Below, piece after piece: positions 1 to 5,022 of a stretch of DNA of 64,000 nucleotides. The DNA comes from Paenibacillus tyrphae. GTDB taxonomy: Bacteria > Bacillota > Bacilli > Paenibacillales > NBRC-103111. The notes under the pieces were generated by a model. That model ran no database searches, was not told where the DNA came from, and saw only the letters and a list, made by a program, of their open reading frames with translations. Every line of letters starts with the position of its first letter. Positions within the stretch are counted from its first letter, which is position 1. The position numbers were made by a program, and so were the translations under genes. Location: contig NZ_JNVM01000023.1 of assembly GCF_000722545.1 (NCBI RefSeq), forward strand, positions 1 through 64,000. The letters are read 5' to 3'.

Positions 1-112
1 TTATACAGGCTTCGAAAAATGCATTTCGTTATTTAGAAAGCATAGCGAATACGCGACAGAACAGCAGAAACTGGGGTACAAAAATATTGTAGAAGGAGTG
101 TTTGATTTATGA
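1..112 (+). CDS. 3' end of a probable RRNPP/TPR peptide-receptor gene (partial)
   Basis: The frame opening at base 2 is open from the window edge and ends with TGA at 110-112, giving the last 36 residues of a protein (begins YTGFEKCISLFRKHSEY, ends VEGVFDL). The charged, helical composition resembles the last helices of a TPR array. Its stop overlaps the next start as ATGA, the layout of rap-phr, aimR-aimP and aloR-aloP pairs, where a cytoplasmic TPR receptor is followed by its own signal gene. The receptor assignment rests mainly on the downstream gene, because only the tail is in the window. Confidence 0.5.
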   Translation, partial: YTGFEKCISLFRKHSEYATEQQKLGYKNIVEGVFDL

Positions 113-228
113 AGAAAGCGTTATTATCTATAGTGATGGGGTTGATCTTCTTAAGTGGAATCATCGTACCGCAGCAACCGCAAGAGCCTTCGATAAAGCT
201 GCTCGATCATAATGGATGGGGCGGCTAA
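109..228 (+). CDS. secreted quorum-sensing propeptide, Phr/AimP/AloP-like, 39 aa
   Basis: ATG at 109 follows AGAAGGAG by about 10 nt. The 39-residue product has a Lys-Lys start, a hydrophobic core (ALLSIVMGLIFLSGIIV) as in a Sec signal peptide, a short linker rich in Pro and Gln, and the C-terminus KLLDHNGWGG. In RRNPP systems the propeptide is exported, trimmed to its last 5-7 residues and re-imported to bind the receptor encoded just upstream. The likely mature signal here is HNGWGG or DHNGWGG. The His-x-Gly-x-Gly-Gly pattern recalls Paenibacillus Alo-type signals as I remember them. Start, signal peptide and receptor overlap are seen; the mature peptide is inferred. Confidence 0.7.
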   Translation: MKKALLSIVMGLIFLSGIIVPQQPQEPSIKLLDHNGWGG

Positions 229-239
229 TAAAAAAATAA

Positions 240-274
240 GAGTCCCGGCCAGCGGTCAGGGCTCCTTTTTTTGC
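240..274 (+). terminator. Rho-independent terminator after the propeptide gene
   Basis: A GC-rich stem (GAGTCCCGGCC with GGTCAGGGCTC, with a bulge and a wobble pair) is followed by a run of eight T. It begins 12 bases after the propeptide stop and closes the receptor-propeptide unit. Confidence 0.8.
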
Positions 275-278
275 TCAG

Positions 279-518
279 TCATAGCACAAACTCCACGAAT
301 GCCGGTGCGCGAAGCAGCCCCGCTTTCGTCCAATTCCGGATTTTCACCCTTGCTTTTAGCCGAGGCTCCAGGTATATGAAGTCGCGGTCTTCGTGAGTTT
401 TCAAACGGTCCTTGACGCTATGAAAGGCGGCCCGTTGCTGCGGCTTCACCCCGAGTTCAATCACGCCAACCGGGCGCAGCTTACCCCCGCTCCCCGGTAC
501 CGACGCCAGCCACCCGAA
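279..518 (-). pseudogene. C-terminal remnant of a phage-type ATP-dependent DNA ligase
   Basis: The frame from 518 down to 279 encodes about 79 residues matching the C-terminal OB-fold of ATP-dependent DNA ligases: FGWLASVPGSGGKLRPVG, then VIELGVKP, then KVKI-type RNWTKAGLLRAPAFVEF at the end. The nucleotidyltransferase domain with the catalytic lysine is absent, and a stop codon (519-521) lies directly upstream in frame. The neighbouring upstream gene runs into this DNA in another frame, so a deletion joined them near 516-520. It is one sign that this stretch is prophage debris. A GTG at 462-464 could start a 61-residue product, but that would be non-functional as a ligase. Confidence 0.7.
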
Positions 519-646
519 TTATCTTTGTAGGGTGTGGAGTCCCACTTTTGTATGGAGAATATAGTGCCTTCAATTGATTGTTGCGACTTCTTAACCCGAT
601 CTTGCAAGACTTGAGGACAATCAGCAAGCGTTAATTCGTTTTTCAT
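461..646 (-). CDS. hypothetical small protein, 3' end probably fused out of frame to ligase remnant
   Basis: ATG at 646 (minus strand) follows GGGGGT. The first 45 residues or so (MKNELTLADCPQVLQDRVKK and following) match no family I recognise. The last 15 residues are ligase DNA read in the wrong frame, so the original C-terminus has probably been lost. It lies at the distal end of the minus-strand operon that starts near 1520. Confidence 0.4.
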   Translation of the reverse strand: MKNELTLADCPQVLQDRVKKSQQSIEGTIFSIQKWDSTPYKDNSGGWRRYRGAGVSCARLA

Positions 647-691
647 CGTTACCCCCGCGTTTAAGTTTGGGAGGGGCCGAAGCCCCCCGAA

Positions 692-865
692 TTATTTCCG
701 CGCCTCCAGGATCGCCGCCGCAAGCTCGAATCCGTAGCTTACGCCCTTTGCAAATTCCTGCCCGGCTTCGTCGGTCCGTTCCAATGCTTCGGCACCCCAG
801 AACTTTTGAAGCGCCAGAAAGTCATTTTTGAGCGTCCTCAGCTCTTCGACGCGAACGGTTATCAA
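692..865 (-). CDS. hypothetical phage-like protein, 57 aa
   Basis: The frame starts with TTG at 865, right after the TAA of the upstream gene (TAATTG), with GGGGTG about 7 nt upstream as ribosome site. The 57-residue acidic product has two predicted helices (begins ITVRVEELRTLKNDFL, ends AAAILEARK) and no motif I recognise. Tight spacing to 866-1165 indicates translational coupling in one operon. Confidence 0.5.
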   Translation of the reverse strand: MITVRVEELRTLKNDFLALQKFWGAEALERTDEAGQEFAKGVSYGFELAAAILEARK

Positions 866-1165
866 TTAAATCACCCCTAATTCGCGGTTATGGATCTGGT
901 TTAGTTCTTGTAAAACCGATTCACCCTTCGCGATTACTTCCGCGATTTGCTCTTTGCTCATGCGGTTTATTTTCGTAGGGAAAGCGGAGAACGTGCCAAG
1001 AAAAGTAAAGTCGTAGATGCTATTTAATTTACCGCCCGAGCGGATGCAACGAGCTTCCATCTTGTCCCCCTTGATTACTTCGACGGCTTCTGCAATCCAT
1101 TCCCGGCATTGTTTCGCTGCCTTATGAATTTCCTTGATCGTTTCCAGTGCTTCTTTCCGCGTCAT
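866..1165 (-). CDS. hypothetical phage-like protein, 99 aa
   Basis: ATG at 1165 follows GGGGAGGT at good spacing. The product is 99 residues, mostly helical and charged (begins MTRKEALETIKEIHKAAKQC), with a cysteine pair and no recognised domain. It is co-directional with the 26-residue and 41-residue genes upstream and the 57-residue gene downstream, as in prophage early or accessory operons. Function unknown. Confidence 0.6.
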   Translation of the reverse strand: MTRKEALETIKEIHKAAKQCREWIAEAVEVIKGDKMEARCIRSGGKLNSIYDFTFLGTFSAFPTKINRMSKEQIAEVIAKGESVLQELNQIHNRELGVI

Positions 1166-1201
1166 CCCGCATACCTCCCCGCGCTTATGGCCCGCCGGCC
1201 A

Positions 1202-1282
1202 TTACTTCCGCAACACATTAATGAGACCGATCACCGAGAGGACTAAAACCGGAACCCAAACGATCCAAAAGAGTTTATCCAT
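1202..1282 (-). CDS. single-span membrane micropeptide, 26 aa
   Basis: ATG at 1282 (minus strand) follows GGAGGG at ideal spacing; the stop is at 1202-1204. The product is almost entirely one hydrophobic helix (begins MDKLFWIVWVPVLVLS) ending Leu-Arg-Lys. Coding is supported by the ribosome site and the position between co-directional genes. It could be a holin-like or regulatory membrane peptide. Confidence 0.5.
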   Translation of the reverse strand: MDKLFWIVWVPVLVLSVIGLINVLRK

Positions 1283-1329
1283 GGCTTATCCCTCCATTTA
1301 TTTTAATCTTGCTTTATGTTAAGATTGGG

Positions 1330-1360
1330 AAGAGAGGGCCGGGTCGCTTCCGACCCTCTC
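1330..1360 (-). terminator. hairpin after the 41-aa gene
   Basis: GAGAGGG (1332-1338) pairs with CCCTCTC across a GC-rich loop. No T run follows on either strand, so it may be an mRNA stabiliser or weak attenuator between the 41-aa and 26-aa genes and not a full terminator. Confidence 0.35.
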
Positions 1361-1368
1361 AAGGGAAC

Positions 1369-1494
1369 CTATTTACGTTTGCCCCGATGGCTGCGTTTGG
1401 TTCCTTTTTTGTTTTTCTTACGGCCATTATTTAAAGCGATTATTGCTGTTACCAGTTGAATTATCGCCGTAAGAAGAAGTACCCAATCCTTCAT
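1369..1494 (-). CDS. membrane peptide with strongly basic tail, 41 aa (holin- or toxin-like)
   Basis: ATG at 1494 follows AAAGGAGGTG, a near-perfect Shine-Dalgarno. The product has one N-terminal membrane helix (WVLLLTAIIQLVTAIIAL) and a tail packed with Lys and Arg (begins NNGRKKNKKGTKRS). It is the first gene behind a fully consensus promoter whose spacer is a palindromic operator. Strong expression signals held under a repressor fit a small toxic or lysis peptide. Architecture alone supports this; no sequence family is recognised. Confidence 0.6.
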   Translation of the reverse strand: MKDWVLLLTAIIQLVTAIIALNNGRKKNKKGTKRSHRGKRK

Positions 1495-1523
1495 ATTGTC
1501 TTGTTCACCTCCTTTCTATCTCT

Positions 1524-1552
1524 ATTATATACTCACGTGAGTATAATGTCAA
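1524..1552 (-). promoter_or_regulatory. consensus sigma-A promoter with palindromic operator in its spacer
   Basis: On the minus strand TTGACA (1552-1547) and TATAAT (1529-1524) are separated by 17 bp, a perfect consensus. The spacer contains TATACTCACGTGAGTATA (1528-1545), a perfect 18-bp palindrome that also covers most of the -10 box. A protein bound here would block RNA polymerase and silence the minus-strand operon of small genes. Confidence 0.85.
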
Positions 1553-1557
1553 CAAGA

Positions 1558-1579
1558 AATATACTTGCGCTAGTATATT
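1558..1579. promoter_or_regulatory. second operator-like dyad
   Basis: AATATACT (1558-1565) and AGTATATT (1572-1579) form an inverted repeat centred on GCGC. It resembles the 18-bp palindrome at 1528-1545 (shared pattern ATACT-N6-AGTAT), and the two centres are 32 bp apart, three helical turns. It sits between the minus-strand promoter and the ribbon-helix-helix gene, so it may serve autoregulation. Confidence 0.7.
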
Positions 1580-1616
1580 TTTAAGTGTATTCTTAATCCA
1601 AGGGAGGTTGATCTAA

Positions 1617-1826
1617 TTGGACGAGAAAAAGGGTAGTGCAGCTACGAGAGCCAAGAATAAGTACAATGCGGCGAATTACGACAGGTTGTACCCGTATGTA
1701 CCAAAAGGCCGGAAGGCGGTGTACGAAGAAGCGGCAACAAAGGCGGGAGTCAGTTTGAACGATTACATCATCAAAGCGTTAGACGAGAAAGTTGAGCGTG
1801 ACAAAAAAGAGCGGGAGGGAGGCTGA
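1617..1826 (+). CDS. Arc-type ribbon-helix-helix DNA-binding protein
   Basis: TTG at 1617 follows AGGGAGG. The 69-residue product has a lysine-rich start, then NYDRLYPYVPKGRKAVY, AATKAGVSLNDYIIKALDEK: a short beta strand followed by two helices, the Arc/MetJ/CopG fold in which a dimer's strands read the major groove. It lies immediately beside two palindromic dyads and divergently from the small-gene operon, so it is the obvious candidate repressor for that promoter and for itself. The fold is clear from sequence; the binding site is inferred from position. Confidence 0.75.
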   Translation: MDEKKGSAATRAKNKYNAANYDRLYPYVPKGRKAVYEEAATKAGVSLNDYIIKALDEKVERDKKEREGG

Positions 1827-1830
1827 CAGC

Positions 1831-2052
1831 TTGAGAATCAAAATCGGAAGCGTATGGGAATGCATAGAAGAGGATGATCCAGATTTATTCGGGAAGTTCT
1901 GCGTCGTAAAGGATATCGACGACGATCCGGACTTAAACGGGGATGGGACGATAGAGCTTATGTACGCGGACGGGTCAAAGTACTACGGAAAAGTTAGGCG
2001 GTTTATACCTGGTATTACGCATAAACTACGGGATGATGAGCAGGAGGCATAG
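1831..2052 (+). CDS. hypothetical acidic protein, 73 aa
   Basis: TTG at 1831 follows GGGAGG by 8 nt and starts 4 bases after the stop of the ribbon-helix-helix gene, so the two are co-transcribed. The product begins LRIKIGSVWECIEEDDPDL, carries an Asp-rich stretch and ends with a basic FIPGITHKLRD segment. It looks like a small SH3-like or beta-barrel phage protein, but I do not recognise the family. A longer frame from 1792 overlaps the upstream gene and lacks a good ribosome site. Confidence 0.55.
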   Translation: MRIKIGSVWECIEEDDPDLFGKFCVVKDIDDDPDLNGDGTIELMYADGSKYYGKVRRFIPGITHKLRDDEQEA

Positions 2053-2074
2053 CGGCCGGTCTGCTCTTTTTCTG

Positions 2075-2123
2075 TTGCGTGTTCGCATTTTGTTCGCATA
2101 TAATAAATGCAAACGAATGTTCC
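2075..2123 (+). promoter_or_regulatory. promoter with LexA-like box before the WYL-like gene
   Basis: TTGCGT (2075-2080) and TATAAT (2099-2104) are 18 bp apart. The spacer holds a tandem GTTCGCAT repeat (2081 and 2092, 11 bp apart). CAAACGAATGTTCC at 2110-2123, over the expected start point, matches the Bacillales LexA consensus CGAAC-N4-GTTYC at all but one position. SOS control is inferred. Confidence 0.5.
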
Positions 2124-2141
2124 TATCAGGAGGCGGACACA

Positions 2142-2348
2142 TTGGAAAAGCAAATGCTTCGATATGTTGGCCAACAGGTCGAAATCATCTACCTTGAGAA
2201 TGACGGCAGTATGACACAGCGAAGGATTGCAGTTCGGTCGGTCGAACGAGGCAGCGTTAAAGCGTTTTGTTTCCAGCGGCAAGCACCGAGACTGTTCAAG
2301 CTGGAGAATATCCTCGCCGTACAACAGGTGGTGCGTCATGCTGGCTGA
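2142..2348 (+). CDS. small WYL-like domain protein, 68 aa
   Basis: TTG at 2142 follows AGGAGG. The product contains VEIIYLENDGSMTQRRIAVR and ends FKLENILAVQQVVRHAG, the strand order and the 'I.Y...G..t.R.i.p..I' pattern of the WYL fold, a ligand-sensing module usually attached to a helix-turn-helix. Here the winged-helix protein is a separate gene that starts 11 bases before this gene ends, so the two may act as a split regulator. A longer frame from 2079 would read through the promoter and is unlikely. Confidence 0.6.
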   Translation: MEKQMLRYVGQQVEIIYLENDGSMTQRRIAVRSVERGSVKAFCFQRQAPRLFKLENILAVQQVVRHAG

Positions 2349-2592
2349 TGCTGAACGGAAAGTGCTGCGGATCGTTGCGAATTATTCGGCTGGTCGTAAA
2401 AGGATGCCTTCTTTAATCGAGTTGGGGAGAAAGACAGGAAAGAGTCAAAAAAAGCTACTAGAGACTTTGTCGGAGCTGGCGAAGGAAGGTTATATTTCTT
2501 GGACTCCGGCCGATCCTGAACGGATCACGTTGCTTCAGGCGTGGGAACGCGAGGACAGGGAAAACTGGTGGCAGATGTACGGTTCAAGGTGA
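2338..2592 (+). CDS. winged-helix DNA-binding protein, 84 aa
   Basis: ATG at 2338 overlaps the WYL-like gene by 11 bp, with GGTGG upstream. The product (begins MLADAERKVLRIVANYSAGR) reads as a winged helix-turn-helix similar to the LexA N-terminal domain: PSLIELGRKTGKSQKKLLET as the HTH and LAKEGYISW as helix 3 and wing. It ends shortly after, so it carries no cleavage or sensing domain. It probably works with the WYL-like partner. The target is unknown. Confidence 0.6.
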   Translation: MLADAERKVLRIVANYSAGRKRMPSLIELGRKTGKSQKKLLETLSELAKEGYISWTPADPERITLLQAWEREDRENWWQMYGSR

Positions 2593-2632
2593 ATCCGTAA
2601 ATAAATATATTTACATTTCAATAGAAATTCGG

Positions 2633-2661
2633 TTGATAAAACATATGTGAATTGGTAAAAT
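2633..2661 (+). promoter_or_regulatory. promoter for plus-strand RNA (candidate antitoxin)
   Basis: TTGATA (2633-2638) and TAAAAT (2656-2661) are spaced 17 bp. No open frame follows on the plus strand; the transcript would run antisense to the 3' part of the toxin mRNA at 2813-2899. A palindrome AAAGTACTTT just downstream may modulate it. Confidence 0.55.
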
Positions 2662-2667
2662 AAAGTA

Positions 2668-2825
2668 AAGTACTTTATTCAGTGAATTAGAGTACAATGT
2701 AAAAAGAGCCGTGTGTCAGCACGACTCTCCTAGTGACAATAGCCGCTTTAAGGGCGGTAGGCTGCAAATGTGTTGCTGTAAAATAGGCCGCTGACTCTTC
2801 CAAAAGGGCGGTCTATTTTACTTTG
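2668..2825 (+). ncRNA. candidate antisense antitoxin RNA (RatA-like arrangement)
   Basis: A plus-strand transcript from the 2633-2661 promoter would be complementary to the last codons and long 3' UTR of the toxin mRNA, the layout of txpA/RatA and bsrG/SR4. The end is set by TAAAATAGGCCGC (2779-2791) pairing with GCGGTCTATTTTA (2808-2820), a 13-bp stem with one G-T pair followed by a T-rich stretch. Start and end are inferred. Confidence 0.45.
2700..2730 (-). terminator. terminator of the toxin mRNA
   Basis: On the minus strand a stem built from GAGAGTCGTG and CACACGGCTC (one bulged A, one wobble) is followed by TTTTT. It lies about 80 nt past the toxin stop, giving a toxin transcript with a long structured 3' UTR. 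Confidence 0.7.
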
Positions 2826-2899
2826 CTAAGATAAGTAAGCAAAGCTAAAATAAACATTCCAAATAGGAACATTAATTGCAGTGCTTGATATACTTTCAT
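2813..2899 (-). CDS. type I toxin, holin-like (Hol_Tox/TxpA-type), 28 aa
   Basis: ATG at 2899 (minus strand) follows GGGAGGTGACAG. The 28-residue product begins MKVYQALQLMFLFGMFI and ends LTYLSKVK: a short polar start, one membrane helix, then lysines. This is the pattern of Firmicute 'putative holin-like toxin' peptides, which damage the membrane when their antisense RNA is lost. The stop codon is buried in a 13-bp stem shared with the antisense transcript, and a -10 box (TATAAT, 2966-2961) lies about 60 bp upstream. It is too short for most automatic gene callers. Confidence 0.75.
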   Translation of the reverse strand: MKVYQALQLMFLFGMFILALLTYLSKVK

Positions 2900-2960
2900 G
2901 GAGCTGTCACCTCCCTTCCGAGAGGCTAGCCGACCGCCCAGCAAGCTATGCACAGGAAAT

Positions 2961-2966
2961 ATTATA
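2961..2966 (-). promoter_or_regulatory. -10 box for the toxin gene
   Basis: TATAAT on the minus strand, directly preceded by TG, lies about 60 bp upstream of the toxin start. No good -35 hexamer is visible at 17 bp. Confidence 0.5.
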
Positions 2967-3073
2967 CATCACTTTGTTCCCATTAATCTACTATATTTTC
3001 TATATCGCACAGAGAATTACGAGTTTCGAAAGCTAGGAATCAAAGGCCCCAAAGTTGATTTGGGGGCGGATAA

Positions 3074-3322
3074 ATTCACTCGGATTACGAACGGATACCG
3101 CTTAATGTAAAGAAAGGAAAAAAGGCTGAGTATAAAGCTGCAGCAGACCTAGCGGGTATGAGTTTGAATGCTTTTATCCAAGAAGCAATTGAGGAAAAGA
3201 TAGAACGTCAAAGTACAGGTCAAGGAATAATTGAACAAACCAAAGAACCCAGCTCTATTCTCTGGGTTCTTTTTTTTTATCTGGCACTTGAATATAAGAG
3301 CGTCTACCCACATTATTTTTAG
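3074..3322 (+). pseudogene. broken second ribbon-helix-helix gene
   Basis: In the frame of 3074-3322 the segment DYERIPLNVKKGKKAEYKAA followed by ADLAGMSLNAFIQEAIEEK is a paralogue of the protein at 1617-1826 (same order: basic strand, KGKK, SLN, EAIEEKIER). An in-frame TAA at 3071-3073 removes the start, there is no ribosome site, and the frame runs through the terminator at 3242-3278. It is therefore a truncated relic. Bases 2900-3073 upstream hold only the toxin promoter region. Confidence 0.65.
3242..3278 (+). terminator. Rho-independent terminator
   Basis: AAAGAACCCAG (3242-3252) pairs perfectly with CTGGGTTCTTT (3262-3272), followed by a long T run. It sits at the 3' end of the ribbon-helix-helix relic. 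Confidence 0.85.
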
Positions 3323-3373
3323 CCCCAAACCAAGCCCCATTTAGCCCCAAATGGGTGCATTATAGTGCATTAA
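3318..3373. repeat. clustered short direct repeats, candidate integrase arm/att region
   Basis: TTTAGCCCCAAA occurs at 3318-3329 and again at 3340-3351, with a partial AGCCCCAT copy between. GTGCATTA occurs at 3355-3362 and 3366-3373. The cluster lies between the last mobile-element relic and the rpsD terminator. Short repeats of this kind are typical of tyrosine-integrase attachment regions, but no integrase gene is present in the window. Confidence 0.45.
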
Positions 3374-3393
3374 CTTGCAATATTGATTGAATG

Positions 3394-3441
3394 AAAAAAA
3401 AAGCCCGGAACCCTTGATAAACAAGGGTTTTTGGGCTTTTT
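3394..3441. terminator. rpsD: bidirectional terminator of rpsD
   Basis: AACCCTTG (3409-3416) pairs with CAAGGGTT (3422-3429), flanked by AAAGCCC and GGGCTTT, with A/T runs on both sides. On the minus strand it ends in nine T and terminates rpsD. It also marks the edge of the mobile-element relic. Confidence 0.85.
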
Positions 3442-3468
3442 GTCGTAGTAGTTTGCGCGTTAATTCTA

Positions 3469-4068
3469 TTAGCGGCTGTAGAACTCGACGATTTGTTTTT
3501 CGTCGATTTCTTGAGCGAGCTCGGAACGCTCAGGCCAACGAACGTACTTGCCTTCCAATGCGCCTTCGTTGAATTCGAGGTAAGCCGGCAGGTAGTTGCG
3601 GTTTGCCACAGCTTCTTTAACGGAAGACTGGTTGCGGCTTTTCTCGCGAAGGCCGATAACGTCGCCAGTGCTTACCGTGTAGGAAGCGATGTCGACTTTT
3701 TTGCCGTTAACCGTTACGTGACCGTGGGAAACCAATTGCCGCGCGCCGGCGCGGGAGTTGGCGAAGCCCAGACGGTATACGAGGTTGTCCAAACGGCTTT
3801 CAAGCAGGAACATGAAGTTTTCGCCCGCGATCCCTTGCAGCTTGGTAGCTTTGTTGAACAGGTTGCGGAATTGCTTCTCGTTCAAGCCGTACATGTGGCG
3901 AAGCTTTTGTTTCTCTTGCAATTGAACGCCGTAGCCGGACATCTTCTTGCGTTGTCCCGGACCATGCTGCCCCGGAGGGAAAGGACGTTTCAATTCTTTG
4001 CCAGTACCGCTCAAGGAAATGCCGAGACGGCGGCTTAATTTAAATTTAGGACCAGTGTAGCGTGACAT
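3469..4068 (-). CDS. rpsD: 30S ribosomal protein S4
   Basis: The 199-residue product begins MSRYTGPKFKLSRRLG and carries the S4 RNA-binding domain at about residues 90-155 (SRLDNLVYRLGFANSRAGAR, HGHVTVNGKKV). S4 is a primary 16S rRNA binder that starts 30S body assembly and, in Bacillus, represses its own mRNA. ATG at 4068 follows AAAGGAGC; a longer open frame reaches 4260 but would put 64 unrelated residues ahead of the conserved start. The gene stands alone, with a long leader and a strong promoter. Confidence 0.97.
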   Translation of the reverse strand: MSRYTGPKFKLSRRLGISLSGTGKELKRPFPPGQHGPGQRKKMSGYGVQLQEKQKLRHMYGLNEKQFRNLFNKATKLQGIAGENFMFLLESRLDNLVYRLGFANSRAGARQLVSHGHVTVNGKKVDIASYTVSTGDVIGLREKSRNQSSVKEAVANRNYLPAYLEFNEGALEGKYVRWPERSELAQEIDEKQIVEFYSR

Positions 4069-4279
4069 AAGTTGGGAAGCTCCTTTTATCAATAATTTGG
4101 TTAAGTTAATAAACGGGTGAAGCGTGTGCCCGATTTTGCCTAAAGCGTTTCTTAACGATCCGCACCCGACAAGAAGAACCAGCCGCGGTCCTGTCGGCAG
4201 CAAAATCTTACAGAGGGTGACGCAAGCTTCCACCATAAGCACGGGCTGCCGGAGCAGCAATTCCGATACTTATTCTCGA
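4069..4279 (-). promoter_or_regulatory. long structured rpsD leader (candidate S4 autoregulatory RNA)
   Basis: The promoter at 4286-4314 predicts a start near 4279, leaving about 210 untranslated nt. The leader can form a stem CCGACA/TGTCGG (4192-4197 with 4166-4171) and a second one near the 5' end closing on GGTG/CACC. Bacillus S4 represses rpsD through its leader, so this is the expected site. I cannot confirm the family's exact secondary structure from memory. Confidence 0.5.
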
Positions 4280-4285
4280 CTTCTT

Positions 4286-4314
4286 ATTTTATAAGATGGA
4301 TATGGTTGTGTCAA
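4286..4314 (-). promoter_or_regulatory. rpsD promoter
   Basis: On the minus strand TTGACA (4314-4309) and TAAAAT (4291-4286) are exactly 17 bp apart, a near-consensus vegetative promoter as expected for a ribosomal protein gene. Confidence 0.85.
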
Positions 4315-4404
4315 GTATAGGAATGCGGCAAGCTATCGCTCTAATAGGTTCGTGATCGGAAGCAATTTCTGGTACAATATGATATGCGAAGGGAGGCTTG
4401 ACCA

Positions 4405-4992
4405 TTGGCCAATTGGAATGTCCACCAGTTGTCGGAAGCGCTCCGTTCTCTTGGATGGATAGGTCATGTCGCGGGGGCGCTGCTCGTTGTGCTGCAGACG
4501 CTTTTCCCCGTTGTGCCTTTTGTCTTGGTAGCCGGGGCTAACGTCTTGATTTTCGGGTTGTGGCGAGGGTTTCTGGTCAACTATGTGTTTGCTTGCCTTG
4601 GAGCGTTTATTGCGTATTATATGGCGAGGAATTACGGAAGGGCATGGGTGCAGGGCAAGCTCGCGAAGTACGATTTCATCGAGCAATGGAGTGGGAGACT
4701 GGAGCGGCACGGACTTTGGTATATCGCAGCCAGCCGGATTATTCCGGTGATACCTTCCTTCGGCATCAACTTGGGCGCTGCGGTCATGAAGGTCAAACCA
4801 AGGGATTTTGTGATCGGAACCTTGATCGGCAAAGCGCCGATGATCTTCCTTGAATCAGTAATCGGGCACGATCTGCTCCATCTCGGCCGGTATAAAGGAA
4901 GACTTTTTGCCGCATTAGCCTTGTTTTTCGTCCTGCTGATCATCGGGAATTATTACAAAAACAAATGGACCAAAAGCGGCAGTAAATCTTAA
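4405..4992 (+). CDS. DedA/TVP38-like (VTT domain) membrane protein
   Basis: TTG at 4405 follows GAAGGGAGG. The 195-residue protein has about five hydrophobic segments, with the family's central features: a glycine-rich re-entrant region (PFVLVAGANVLIFGLW), GAFIAYYMARNYGR, and the second half SRIIPVIPSFGINLGAAV followed by GTLIGKAP. DedA/VTT proteins flip or transport lipid carriers across the cytoplasmic membrane; the exact substrate cannot be told here. It is followed 30 bp later by the M29 peptidase gene and may share its transcript. An extended -10 (TGGTACAAT) lies just upstream. Confidence 0.8.
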   Translation: MANWNVHQLSEALRSLGWIGHVAGALLVVLQTLFPVVPFVLVAGANVLIFGLWRGFLVNYVFACLGAFIAYYMARNYGRAWVQGKLAKYDFIEQWSGRLERHGLWYIAASRIIPVIPSFGINLGAAVMKVKPRDFVIGTLIGKAPMIFLESVIGHDLLHLGRYKGRLFAALALFFVLLIIGNYYKNKWTKSGSKS

Positions 4993-5022
4993 CATTGTTA
5001 ATGGAAAAAAGGAGAAGATTCG

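Noticed and set aside
1983..2339. 118-codon minus-strand open frame
   Set aside because: It covers the WYL-like gene and its promoter in antisense, with no ribosome site.
2898..3110. 70-codon plus-strand open frame
   Set aside because: Antisense to the toxin leader and promoter, no ribosome site; it overlaps the relic in another frame.
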